Below, one piece after another: positions 1 through 7,600 of a stretch of 28,131 bases of DNA (positions are counted from its first letter, which is position 1; every line of letters begins with the position of its first letter). Location: positions 29,175 through 57,305 of the forward strand of contig DLGR01000006.1 in the NCBI GenBank assembly GCA_002482805.1, given 5' to 3'. The notes under the pieces are model-generated. The model had not been told where the DNA came from and did not search any database. It saw nothing but the letters and a program-made list of their open reading frames with translations. A program made the position numbers and the translations under genes. The stretch comes from Micavibrio sp. UBA7689 (GTDB taxonomy: Bacteria > Pseudomonadota > Alphaproteobacteria > Micavibrionales > Micavibrionaceae).

Positions 1-1
1 C

Positions 2-841
2 CGCACGAAGGTCGGCAATATCACAGTGACGTCCTTGCTCGATGGCGGCATGGATTTACCTGAAGAAATTTTGACGGGCGCAACGCCGGAAAGCCTGATT
101 GCCGCGAAAGAGAAAAATTTTATCGCCGCGGGCAAAAGCTTTCCCGCCTATGTGAACGGATTTTTGATCGATACGGGCACGCGTCTTACGCTGGTCGATA
201 CGGGCGGCGCGGGATATGGGCCCACGCTCGGCAATCTCGCTGCAAATCTTGCCGCCGCGGGCGTTTCCCCCGACGATATCGACGATGTGGTTTTAACGCA
301 CGCGCATCCCGACCATGCGAGCGGATTGCTGGACCATGACGGCCAGCGCGTTTTCAAAAAAGCCAATCTGCGTTTGTCCAAAGACGAACTGGATTATTGG
401 TTCAACGATGCCAAAAAGAACGGTAAGAACAAGGATGCGTTCGAATCCGCACAAAAGAATATCGGCGCTTACCGTGGTGCGGGGCAGATTGAAACTTTTG
501 CGCTGGGCAATGATATCGGCAACGGTATTTCCAGCGTTGCGTTGCCCGGACACACGCCGGGGCACAGCGGCATCCGTGTGTCCGACGGTAGCGATCAATT
601 GCTGATCTGGGCGGACCTTGTACATATTCCCGCCGTGCAATTCGAACATCCCGCACAGACGGTTTCCTTCGATGTGGACGCGGAGCTGGCGCGCCAGTCC
701 CGCCTTAAAACATTCGATGAAGTTGCCGCCGACAAAATCCGCGTGGCGGGCATGCATTTGTGTTTCCCCGGCATCGGCCATGTCGTCAAAAAAGAAGCGG
801 GATATGAATTTGTGCCGCAGATGTACGAGATTGCCGCCTAA
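2..841 (+). CDS. MBL-fold metallo-hydrolase, 5' end outside the window
   Basis: This is a metallo-beta-lactamase-fold hydrolase, a zinc-dependent family that cleaves esters, amides, lactones or thioesters. The substrate cannot be read from sequence. Numbering from the GTG at 26, the metal motif HAHPDH lies at residues 92-97 (H92, H94, D96, H97). It is followed by GHTPGH at about 175-180, D197 in WADLVH, and a late histidine in the FPGIGH segment. The frame stays open leftward to base 2 and reads RTKVGNITVTSLLDGG. In this family that segment is internal to the mature N-terminus, so the GTG at 26 is probably not the start and the gene is 5'-truncated by the window edge. Many relatives carry an export signal in the missing part. 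The stop overlaps the next start by one base (TAATG). The fold is certain; the specific activity is unknown. Confidence 0.85.
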   Translation, partial: RTKVGNITVTSLLDGGMDLPEEILTGATPESLIAAKEKNFIAAGKSFPAYVNGFLIDTGTRLTLVDTGGAGYGPTLGNLAANLAAAGVSPDDIDDVVLTHAHPDHASGLLDHDGQRVFKKANLRLSKDELDYWFNDAKKNGKNKDAFESAQKNIGAYRGAGQIETFALGNDIGNGISSVALPGHTPGHSGIRVSDGSDQLLIWADLVHIPAVQFEHPAQTVSFDVDAELARQSRLKTFDEVAADKIRVAGMHLCFPGIGHVVKKEAGYEFVPQMYEIAA

Positions 842-2481
842 TGAAAGCCAACTTCAAAGAGTTGAGGGACCGCGCGTGGCAGTCTTACCGCGGGCAGAAT
901 TATCAGGACGTGTTCGAAGCTTGCTTTGCCGCGATGAAATTTTCTGAATTTTCTAATGATAGATTGTTGAATGTTATCCTTGCGCAAAGCCTGATCAATT
1001 TTTCCGGCGAGCCTTTCAACCCCGATGTGCAACAAGCCGTACTCAGGGTTTTGTACGAAAAAGGCATCGATTACAAAAAAATCATGACGGTGTGGTACCG
1101 CATGATGATGGACGATCCGACTTTCGCTCCTTTGTATAAGGAAAGGGGGGAGAGTCTTTCCGATGCGGAATGGAAAGAGCTGGAGCCGATCCTGATCAAT
1201 CCGTACCTGACCGAAGGTTTGCGCAAATTCATTATCGCCATTTTACCGCTGGAACTAATCCTCGTAAAACTACGCCGCATTATGCTGCTTGATCTATGGC
1301 CCAAAGGATGGCTGAAAACCAAGCATCTGAATTTTATCTGTGCGATGGCCGAGCTTTGCTACACGAATGAATATATTTATCCCGTAACGACAGAAGAAGA
1401 AAAGGCGCTCGCGACGTTGCCCAAGGATGACGCTATCGCGATTTCCATTCTTGGATGTTACGAACCTCTCTACAAGCACACATTCAACCGCAAAATTTCC
1501 GCCGTTGCCCCATTCCGCCAGATGATTACGTTACAGATAACGCAAAAAGAGCGGGAAATTGCATTGCTTGAAACTATTCCCGCGCTCGGCAGTATCAAAA
1601 GCGAAACATCCCAGAATGTGCGTGCGATGTATGAAGAAAATCCTTATCCGCGCTGGAGCTACATTGATGTGCCGATCAAAGGTGCCGAAGACACGGAAGG
1701 CAACATATTGGTGGCGGGTTGCGGCACGGGGCAGTATGTGGTGCATGCCGCGGTGAATTACCCCAACCTGCATGTTCACGGAGTTGATATTTCAAGGTCC
1801 TCTATTGCCTATGCGAAGCGGCAGGCGGAAGATTACGGCGTTCATAACGTAAGCTTTACGCAATGCGATATTCTGGAACTTCCTTTGCTGGGCGAAAAAT
1901 TCGATTACATCAATTGTTCGGGCGTTTTGCACCATATGAAAGATCCCGAAGCGGGATGGAAAAAATTGATCGAGGTCATGAAACCCGGCGGCGCGATGTA
2001 TATCAGTCTGTACAGCACCACCGCGCACAGGGTTTTGAACGATGTGCGCCAACAGATGCGTGACAAAGGATTAAAGCCGAATATTGCAGACATGAAAAAG
2101 GCGCGCGCGGATATCATAGGGCGGCCCAAAGGGGATAAAGTCCGCGCGGCGGCATGGTACCGCGATTTTTATTCGGCTTCCGAAATGCGCGATCTGATCT
2201 TCCACATTCAGGAACGCACCTATACATTTCTGGAATTAAAAGAAGTTTTGGAGCGGCTTGGCCTTGAACTGGTGCAGATGGTCGCCGTCACAGAGTGGCT
2301 CAAAAAACATTATTTGACAAAATATCCCGACAACCCCGCGATGGATAATTTTGAATACTGGCACACGGTGGAACAGGAGTTTCCCGATGCTTTTGCGGCC
2401 ATGTACCATTTTATCTGCAAGAGAAAATCCGATTCGCAGATGAATCCCCTTGTCCAGACGGTATTGAAGCGCGGTGTGTAA
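841..2481 (+). CDS. SAM-dependent methyltransferase with long helical N-terminal region
   Basis: This 546-residue protein carries a class I SAM-dependent methyltransferase domain from about residue 285. Motif I is VAGCGTGQY (291-299), the acidic ribose-binding residue is D316 in HGVDIS, and the post-I and motif IV region reads CDILELPL and GVLHHM (361-366), followed by KPGG. Before the domain is the segment YEENPYPRW (264-272), seen in a group of bacterial methyltransferases that follow helical or TPR-like regions. Residues 1-250 are mostly helical and I do not recognise them as a named domain. The tail after about 400 contains a second helical segment. The ATG overlaps the preceding stop by one base, which suggests translational coupling with the metallo-hydrolase. 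The methyl acceptor (protein, lipid or small molecule) cannot be told from sequence. Confidence 0.82.
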   Translation: MKANFKELRDRAWQSYRGQNYQDVFEACFAAMKFSEFSNDRLLNVILAQSLINFSGEPFNPDVQQAVLRVLYEKGIDYKKIMTVWYRMMMDDPTFAPLYKERGESLSDAEWKELEPILINPYLTEGLRKFIIAILPLELILVKLRRIMLLDLWPKGWLKTKHLNFICAMAELCYTNEYIYPVTTEEEKALATLPKDDAIAISILGCYEPLYKHTFNRKISAVAPFRQMITLQITQKEREIALLETIPALGSIKSETSQNVRAMYEENPYPRWSYIDVPIKGAEDTEGNILVAGCGTGQYVVHAAVNYPNLHVHGVDISRSSIAYAKRQAEDYGVHNVSFTQCDILELPLLGEKFDYINCSGVLHHMKDPEAGWKKLIEVMKPGGAMYISLYSTTAHRVLNDVRQQMRDKGLKPNIADMKKARADIIGRPKGDKVRAAAWYRDFYSASEMRDLIFHIQERTYTFLELKEVLERLGLELVQMVAVTEWLKKHYLTKYPDNPAMDNFEYWHTVEQEFPDAFAAMYHFICKRKSDSQMNPLVQTVLKRGV

Positions 2482-2553
2482 AGCCGTTCTGACTCACAAA
2501 AGCCATATTCTCAAATCATGATTTTGCGGTATTATTATAAAATAAGGTGCTTC

Positions 2554-3162
2554 ATGAAAAAATCCCATATTCTTCTGGCCATTTCCTCTCTCGCGCTTTT
2601 GAATGCGTGCACGCCGCTCGGCATGGCGACAGGCGCCGCGGCGGGTGTGGGCAACGCGGCTTCGAAAGAAGGCGGCATATCGGGTGCGGTGACGGATGCA
2701 TCGATCAAAGGCCAGATCAACGAGTCATGGATCAATTACAACCTCGAAACATTCTCCAAACTTTCCACCACCGTAAATCAGGGGCGCGTGCTCCTGACCG
2801 GTGTCGTGCAAAACCCCGAAGACCGCGTCGAGGCCGTGCGCCTTGTCTGGCAAGTGAAGGGCGTAAAGCAGGTTATCAATGAAATTCGCGTATCGGAGAG
2901 TGAAGGCGTGCCGGGATTTGTGAAAGACACATGGATCACTTCACGTTTACGCGCCGAACTGACATTCGAAAAAAATGTTTCCTCGCTGAATTATTCCATC
3001 GATACGGTGCAGGGCGTGGTTTATCTGATGGGCGTTGCGATGAGCCAAGATGAACTTAACCGCGTCATGCAGATCGCGCGCACCATTCCCAATGTCAAAC
3101 AAGTCGTTTCTTACGTGAAAATGGTGGGCGAGCCCGTGACCCCGACGAATGTAATGCAATAA
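2554..3162 (+). CDS. Lipoprotein with two BON domains (DolP/YraP-like)
   Basis: This 202-residue outer-membrane lipoprotein is predicted from a charged start (MKKSH), a hydrophobic stretch and a lipobox LNAC with Cys19. Two BON domains follow at about residues 50-115 and 122-192. Each has the QGRVLLTG or QGVVYLMG strand and ends in a VKGVKQVINEI or IPNVKQVVSYV type motif. BON domains bind phospholipid, and the two-domain lipoprotein layout is that of DolP/YraP, which supports outer-membrane integrity. I chose the ATG at 2554 because AAGG (2544-2547) sits six bases upstream and the signal peptide begins there. An in-frame ATG at 2518 would add 12 residues that spoil the signal. The stop overlaps the next start by one base. 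The name DolP-like is by architecture only. Confidence 0.85.
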   Translation: MKKSHILLAISSLALLNACTPLGMATGAAAGVGNAASKEGGISGAVTDASIKGQINESWINYNLETFSKLSTTVNQGRVLLTGVVQNPEDRVEAVRLVWQVKGVKQVINEIRVSESEGVPGFVKDTWITSRLRAELTFEKNVSSLNYSIDTVQGVVYLMGVAMSQDELNRVMQIARTIPNVKQVVSYVKMVGEPVTPTNVMQ

Positions 3163-4001
3163 TGTTCGATGCTTCTGCGGTTCTAAAAGAGAGCGGCAGC
3201 AAAGACGACCCCGACATCAATCTTCTTCATGTCGCGCTGGCATTCGCCGCGGACGATCATCTCGGCATCAGCATGGACAAATATTTCAACCATGCGAACA
3301 AGCTCGCCCGTGATGTGGGGCAGCGTTTCATAGAACTTCTCAACGCCGGCGCGGATGACGATGTGCGCACAAGATTGGCCGCGATCAAACATATTTTATG
3401 TGACCGTGAAGGTTATACGGGCGACACGGAGACGTACGACGATTTGCAAAACGCCGATCTGATCCGCGTGATCGACCGTCGCAAAGGATTGCCGATTTCA
3501 CTCGCGATTTTGTTTATCTATGCGGGGCGCTCCAACGGATGGGATCTGGACGGACTCAATTTCCCCGGACATTTTTTGTGCCGTATCGAATATAAGGGCG
3601 AGCGTTTGATTTTCGATCCGTTCAGTTCCTGCAAGGTGATGGAAGCGCCGGATTTACGCTCGCTCCTTAAAAAAATCCGCGGTGACAAAGCGGAATTGTC
3701 GGCGGATTTTTACAAGCCCTGCACCAACCGCGAAACCCTTATCCGCCTGCAAAACAACATCAAGCTGCGTTTGATAGAGGCGGAGGAATACGAGCACGCC
3801 CTTACATGCGTCGAAAAAATGCGCTGGATGGACCCTGCCGAATACCGGCTTTTGCTCGATGCGGGTGTGTTATATGCAAAAACGGGAAAAATGCCTGCCG
3901 CAGTCGATGTTCTGGAAAAATACATCAAGGTTGCACCCAATCCCCAAGACAAACGGGACGCCGAAAATATTTTGCGCAACATCACCGAAACAATGGGTTG
4001 A
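3162..4001 (+). CDS. SirB1-family transglutaminase-like protein with TPR tail
   Basis: This 279-residue protein matches the SirB1/transglutaminase-like core family. The segment NADLIRVIDRRKGLPISLAI (97-116), then LNFPGHFLCR with H137 and LIFDPF with D152, are the family hallmarks. The C-terminal part (about 195-279) is helical and TPR-like, with alternating small and aromatic residues and a YAKTGKMPAAVDVLEKYIKV helix pair. The family's biochemical role is poorly defined; E. coli SirB1 is only loosely linked to invasion-gene regulation. The start overlaps the BON-lipoprotein stop by one base (TAATG), so the two are probably co-translated. No signal peptide is visible, which points to a cytoplasmic protein. 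Family assignment is good; molecular function is open. Confidence 0.83.
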   Translation: MFDASAVLKESGSKDDPDINLLHVALAFAADDHLGISMDKYFNHANKLARDVGQRFIELLNAGADDDVRTRLAAIKHILCDREGYTGDTETYDDLQNADLIRVIDRRKGLPISLAILFIYAGRSNGWDLDGLNFPGHFLCRIEYKGERLIFDPFSSCKVMEAPDLRSLLKKIRGDKAELSADFYKPCTNRETLIRLQNNIKLRLIEAEEYEHALTCVEKMRWMDPAEYRLLLDAGVLYAKTGKMPAAVDVLEKYIKVAPNPQDKRDAENILRNITETMG

Positions 4002-4069
4002 AAGCAAACGCGATTTTGTTGCAATTGTGGATGAAATGTGAACAGATGAAGGTATTGTTATGTGCCCTC

Positions 4070-4098
4070 TTGTCATGGCTTTCGATGGGGGCTACAAG
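4070..4098 (+). promoter_or_regulatory. Candidate sigma70-type promoter of pal
   Basis: TTGTCA (4070-4075) and TACAAG (4093-4098) are separated by 17 bases. They match the -35 consensus at five of six positions and the -10 at four of six. The predicted start near 4105 gives a leader of about 75 bases before pal. The region between the SirB1-type gene and pal is 178 bases and holds no convincing gene, so a promoter is expected here. The match is by eye only. Confidence 0.4.
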
Positions 4099-4179
4099 AG
4101 TCCGAACGGAACCGAATCAGTCTTCCAGACGTATTCTTTTCACTGATCGCAATTTTTTGATTTTAAAGGAGTTTTTCCC

Positions 4180-4710
4180 ATGCTCATCCGCTTATTAGCA
4201 ATCGCTCTTCTGGCCACCACGGTCGCTGCTTGCTCTTCCGATAAGGACGCTGCCACCGACGGTTCGGTTACGGTAGGCGAACGCACGGACGGCACGGGCG
4301 CCCTCGATGGTACCGGCGTATACGGCGATGGATCCGTTGACGGTTCCGTTGTTGCCGGTTCGCAACAAGACCTCGCCACGAATGTCGGCGACCGCGTTTT
4401 CTTCGCTTACGACAGCTATGATCTGGCTCCTGAAGCCCGTGACACACTGAACCGTCAGGTTGAATGGCTGAACCGCTACCCGAACCTGAACATCACGATC
4501 GAAGGCCACTCCGATGAACGTGGTACGCGTGAATACAACATCGCTCTCGGCGATCGTCGTGCAACGGCTGTCAAAAACTACCTCGCTTCGCAAGGTGTTG
4601 CTGCTGCCCGTTTGAACACGATCAGCTACGGTAAAGAACAGCCTGCTGTTGTCGGCGCAGATGCCGCTTCCTGGGCGCAAAACCGTCGTGGCGTAACGCG
4701 CGTCGAATAG
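4180..4710 (+). CDS. pal: Peptidoglycan-associated lipoprotein Pal
   Basis: Pal anchors the outer membrane to peptidoglycan within the Tol-Pal complex, which drives outer-membrane constriction at division. The 176-residue protein has a lipoprotein signal with lipobox VAAC (Cys18). A flexible Gly/Asp/Thr/Val-rich linker runs to about residue 65. An OmpA-type peptidoglycan-binding domain follows, with FFAYDSYDL and the diaminopimelate-binding segment IEGHSDERGTREYNIALGDR, and it ends in the usual NRRGV. A strong AAAGGAG (4165-4171) precedes the ATG by eight bases. Codon choice leans to GCT and GGT compared with neighbours, fitting high expression. The tolQRAB genes normally found just upstream are not in the window, since the preceding gene is SirB1-like. 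cpoB follows after 22 bases. Confidence 0.96.
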   Translation: MLIRLLAIALLATTVAACSSDKDAATDGSVTVGERTDGTGALDGTGVYGDGSVDGSVVAGSQQDLATNVGDRVFFAYDSYDLAPEARDTLNRQVEWLNRYPNLNITIEGHSDERGTREYNIALGDRRATAVKNYLASQGVAAARLNTISYGKEQPAVVGADAASWAQNRRGVTRVE

Positions 4711-4732
4711 TTGAAAGGCGAATTGCTCTGAT

Positions 4733-5680
4733 ATGAGCCATTCTTCCACCATAAAGAAATTTGTAAAGGCACGGAGGATTCTTCCTTTGTGCCTTTGCAC
4801 TGTTGCGGCCATTGCTTTGTTTACGGCGGTGCCTGCATCCGCTCAATCCAACGATGTTTTAAATCGTATCAAGCGCATCGAAAACGAAGTCGATACATTG
4901 AACCGCGCCGTCTATAAAGGCGAGACGCCTCCCCCGATCGCGGGCGGCGGTGCCAATGAAGGCATGGATGCGCGTTTGTCCCAGATAGAAACCGACCTGC
5001 GCAATCTGACGGGCAAGGTCGAACAGCAGGCGTATGACAACCAGCAGCTCCAGCAAAAACTGGACGCGCTACAACAAGATTCCCAAATGCGTCTGGATGC
5101 GATCGAAGCGCAATTGCGCGGCCAGCCCCCGATGGGTGCTGCGCAACCTCCGATGAACCAGCCGCAAGGCGGATTGGCACCGGGCGATATGGGGCAGCCC
5201 ACATTGGGTGACAATCCCGAGGTGCTTCAGCCCGATACCATGACCCAGCCGGCGGGCGATGTGACGGGCGCCGAAACCGGCGCGGGTGCGACGGACGCGG
5301 CAGGTTTGTACGAACAAGGTTTCGGTGAAATCAAACGCTCCGATTATCCGGCTGCCGAAAAAACCTTTATCGCGTTCATGAAGGAATATCCCACGCATGC
5401 ACTCGCACCGAATGCGCTCTACTGGCTCGGCGAGACATATTATGTGCGGAAGGAATACGACAAGGCCGCGCGCGTGTTCGCCGAAGCCTATCAAAAATAT
5501 CCGGGCGGCCCCAAAGGCGCGGACAATCTTCTGAAACTCGGCATGTCGCTCGCGGGTAAGGGCGAAAAAGCCAATGCCTGCATCGCGCTCGGCCAGCTCA
5601 AAAAAGAATACCCCAAAGGGCCCGCCCCCGTGCTGGCCAAGGGCGATTCCGAAATGATGGCGCTCGGCTGCAAGGCGTAA
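4733..5680 (+). CDS. cpoB: Tol-Pal system protein CpoB (YbgF)
   Basis: CpoB is a periplasmic protein that coordinates the Tol-Pal machine with septal peptidoglycan synthesis. The 315-residue product begins with a signal peptide and a likely cut after ASA (residue 37). A heptad-like coiled coil (about 41-125) forms the trimerisation segment. A Pro/Gln/Gly-rich linker follows (about 130-200), then a TPR domain from about 205 with YEQGFGEIKRSDYPAAEKTF, ALYWLGETYYVRKEYDKAA and AYQKYPGGPKGADNLLKLG. This order is the family architecture. It lies directly after pal, as in most proteobacteria. The AAAGG at 4714-4718 is further from the ATG than ideal (14 bases), so coupling to pal may help initiation. 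The stop overlaps a 45-codon ORF by one base. Confidence 0.94.
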   Translation: MSHSSTIKKFVKARRILPLCLCTVAAIALFTAVPASAQSNDVLNRIKRIENEVDTLNRAVYKGETPPPIAGGGANEGMDARLSQIETDLRNLTGKVEQQAYDNQQLQQKLDALQQDSQMRLDAIEAQLRGQPPMGAAQPPMNQPQGGLAPGDMGQPTLGDNPEVLQPDTMTQPAGDVTGAETGAGATDAAGLYEQGFGEIKRSDYPAAEKTFIAFMKEYPTHALAPNALYWLGETYYVRKEYDKAARVFAEAYQKYPGGPKGADNLLKLGMSLAGKGEKANACIALGQLKKEYPKGPAPVLAKGDSEMMALGCKA

Positions 5681-5817
5681 TGCCACTTCCTTCCATTCCC
5701 AAAATCGGCTGGATTGTTCTATGTATGCTGCTGGCGTATGCCGCTTTTGCGCTGGCCATTCATATGGCCAAAGACGATCCCATTCCCCAGCCGCCTGCCG
5801 CCGTGACAAAACCATAG
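5680..5817 (+). CDS. Small single-pass membrane protein, 45 residues
   Basis: An ATG overlapping the cpoB stop by one base (TAATG) opens a 45-codon frame. The product starts MPLPSIPKIG, has one hydrophobic segment at about residues 9-27 (WIVLCMLLAYAAFALAI) and ends in a short proline-rich polar tail (KDDPIPQPPAAVTKP). The same overlap arrangement occurs at two other junctions in this window, which supports real translation. It sits inside the pal-cpoB-tilS block, so a Tol-Pal-linked envelope role is possible but unproven. I do not recognise a family. Its coding end overlaps the candidate tilS promoter. The alternative is a chance frame between cpoB and tilS. Confidence 0.55.
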   Translation: MPLPSIPKIGWIVLCMLLAYAAFALAIHMAKDDPIPQPPAAVTKP

Positions 5818-5831
5818 TCGTTTGCTATAAA
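5803..5831 (+). promoter_or_regulatory. Candidate promoter giving a leaderless tilS transcript
   Basis: GTGACA (5803-5808) and TATAAA (5826-5831) are separated by exactly 17 bases, each matching the sigma70 consensus at five of six positions. The predicted start, six to seven bases after the -10, falls at about 5838, which is the A of the tilS ATG. No Shine-Dalgarno is visible before that ATG (the bases are ATCCCCC). Together these suggest a leaderless mRNA. Confidence 0.45.
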
Positions 5832-5837
5832 TCCCCC

Positions 5838-6818
5838 ATGTCCCAACCGCTTGAAGACTTCGCACTTTCTTTGAACAAACTGCCGCTCGGCAAAAGCGTG
5901 GCGGCGGGCGTTTCGGGCGGCCCCGATTCCATGGCCATGCTGTATTTGCTGTCCGAATGGGCGCAAAAAAACGGCACCATTGTTCACGCCATCACGGTCG
6001 ATCACGGACTACGCGCCGAGAGCGCGGATGAGGCGGAAACGGTGGGAAACTGGGCCAAAAATCTCAAAAACGTGACGCACCGTATCGTAGAATGGAGAGG
6101 GGAAAAGCCCCAAACCCGCGTTTTGGAAGAAGCGCGTGCGGCGCGTTACGCGCTGATCGCCGATGCGATGAAAGATACGGGGACCGAACATCTGTTCGTG
6201 GCCCATCACAGGGATGACCAAGCCGAAACTTTCCTCATCCGTCTGGCCAAAGGCAGCGGGCTCGACGGGCTTTCGGGTATGCGCGTGCTCCAGCCAACCG
6301 AAAACGGAATTACGCTGGTCCGCCCGCTTTTGAATGTCTCCAAAGAAGATCTGCTCGCCTTGTGCGAGGAGCAAAATATTCCCTATGCGCTCGATCCCTC
6401 GAATGAAAATGAAAAATACCTGCGACCCCGCCTTCGTGCGGCGCAGGGTATTCTGGAAGAAGAAGGGCTTTCGGCCAAGCGCCTTGCCACCACCGCCAAA
6501 AGACTGGCCAGGGCAAGAAGTGCGTTGGAGCAGGCATCGGAAAAACTTTACGAAGAGGCGCTCACGCAAAAACGCAGCGATGGTTTTTTCTTCAATATCA
6601 ACATACTCAGATCATCGCATGAAGAACTTGTTCTGCGCGTTCTGCTTAAGGCGATGGATGAACTACGACCCGATGCCGATTACGCACCGCGGATGGAAAA
6701 ACTCGAAAACCTGCTCGATCGCATTATGGCGGACCCCGGCTTTAACGGTGCAACGCTGGGCGGGTGCATCTTTGCTTTGCATGCCAAAAATGCGACACTA
6801 TGGGTAGGTAGGGAATAA
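5838..6818 (+). CDS. tilS: tRNA(Ile)-lysidine synthase TilS
   Basis: TilS converts the wobble cytidine of the CAU-anticodon isoleucine tRNA to lysidine, using ATP and lysine, so that AUA is read as isoleucine. The 326-residue protein has the N-type ATP-pyrophosphatase loop SGGPDS at 26-31, followed by ITVDHGLRAES and the VAHHRDDQAETFLIRLAKGSGLDGLSGM region typical of the family. It then has RPLLNVSKEDLLALCEE and the DPSNEN segment. At 326 residues it is shorter than the E. coli enzyme and appears to carry a reduced C-terminal tRNA-binding part, as is common in alphaproteobacteria. I chose the ATG at 5838: the frame extends to an ATG at 5721, but the added residues resemble nothing in TilS and overlap the small membrane-protein ORF. 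Confidence 0.95.
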   Translation: MSQPLEDFALSLNKLPLGKSVAAGVSGGPDSMAMLYLLSEWAQKNGTIVHAITVDHGLRAESADEAETVGNWAKNLKNVTHRIVEWRGEKPQTRVLEEARAARYALIADAMKDTGTEHLFVAHHRDDQAETFLIRLAKGSGLDGLSGMRVLQPTENGITLVRPLLNVSKEDLLALCEEQNIPYALDPSNENEKYLRPRLRAAQGILEEEGLSAKRLATTAKRLARARSALEQASEKLYEEALTQKRSDGFFFNINILRSSHEELVLRVLLKAMDELRPDADYAPRMEKLENLLDRIMADPGFNGATLGGCIFALHAKNATLWVGRE

Positions 6819-6819
6819 C

Positions 6820-7479
6820 ATGTCTCGTAAACTTCTGATCGCCGCACTTGTCGCCGCAGGCCTGATTCTGGTTTTGTACAGCTGCAGCTCCAGCACGGTC
6901 GAAGCCCAGACCAACCCGCAGGCGCAAGCTGTGTCAGCGAAGCCGATGGGGGTGTTCCGCGATTTCGTCTGGGGTGTTTCGGAAGAGGATGTCCTGTCTG
7001 TCGAAACGGCCACTTTTCACAAGAAAGAAGGAAATTCCCTTTTTTTTCTTTTGCCGCGGGACAGGTCCGTCACGCCGATCCTAAAACCTATGCTCCGTTA
7101 TGATTTCACCGACGGCAAGCTTACATCTGCCGAATTCTATTATTTCGAACTGGCCCAGCCCGACGGACAACGCGTGCTCGACCTTTTCAGCAAGCACGAG
7201 ATGGAGCTGACCGCGCAATTCGGCAAACCCGCGAAAGAGGAATTCAACTGGAAGAACGAGCGCTATAAAAAATACCCGCAATTCTGGGGTCGTGCTCTTT
7301 ACTCGAAGGATCTGTGGCTGAAGACCACGTGGGTGAGCGGCGATACAGAAGTGGTCCTGCAGACCTACCAAGAAAGATTTGGATACCGGCTGTTCTACAC
7401 CGCGTCCAAAATTACACCGCGGAAAGATGGTCCGTCCGATCTTCTGCAATTGGACATCGTGCCCACCGCCAAGCCTTAA
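6820..7479 (+). CDS. Predicted lipoprotein of unknown function
   Basis: This 219-residue protein starts one base after the tilS stop. It begins MSRKLLIAAL with a hydrophobic stretch and a possible lipobox LYSC (Cys22), so it is probably an exported lipoprotein. The mature part begins near residue 43 with the segment GVFRDFVWGVSEEDVLSVE, reminiscent of small periplasmic proteins in which a WG-x-S-x-EDV element opens the fold. It continues with beta-rich stretches such as LRYDFTDGKLTSAEFYYF and VVLQTYQERFGYRLFYT. I do not recognise a named family. The position between tilS and ftsH suggests an envelope role. If the cysteine is not lipidated, the segment would serve as a membrane anchor. Confidence 0.75.
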   Translation: MSRKLLIAALVAAGLILVLYSCSSSTVEAQTNPQAQAVSAKPMGVFRDFVWGVSEEDVLSVETATFHKKEGNSLFFLLPRDRSVTPILKPMLRYDFTDGKLTSAEFYYFELAQPDGQRVLDLFSKHEMELTAQFGKPAKEEFNWKNERYKKYPQFWGRALYSKDLWLKTTWVSGDTEVVLQTYQERFGYRLFYTASKITPRKDGPSDLLQLDIVPTAKP

Positions 7480-7527
7480 TTCCGCCCGTTTTAGGGGGCA
7501 ATATAGGGGAGGAAAGCGGCTTGTTTC

Positions 7528-7559
7528 CTTGGACATCCGCGCTAATTCCTCCTAATATG
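7528..7559 (+). promoter_or_regulatory. Possible RpoH-like promoter of ftsH (weak)
   Basis: CTTG (7528-7531) and CCTAATATG (7551-7559) resemble the alphaproteobacterial heat-shock pattern CTTG-N17/18-CYTATNTNNG. The spacing is 19 and there are mismatches in the -10. ftsH is a common heat-shock gene, so the location is suggestive, but the match alone would not be convincing. Confidence 0.25.
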
Positions 7560-7600
7560 CCTAGGATAGTTAAACGCAGTATTACAAAGGACTCAGCGCA

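Noticed and set aside
2518..2553. Upstream ATG for the BON lipoprotein
   Set aside because: It lies before the signal peptide, has no ribosome site and adds 12 residues that break the lipoprotein signal.
5721..5837. Upstream ATG for tilS
   Set aside because: It adds 39 residues unlike TilS and overlaps the small membrane-protein ORF in another frame.
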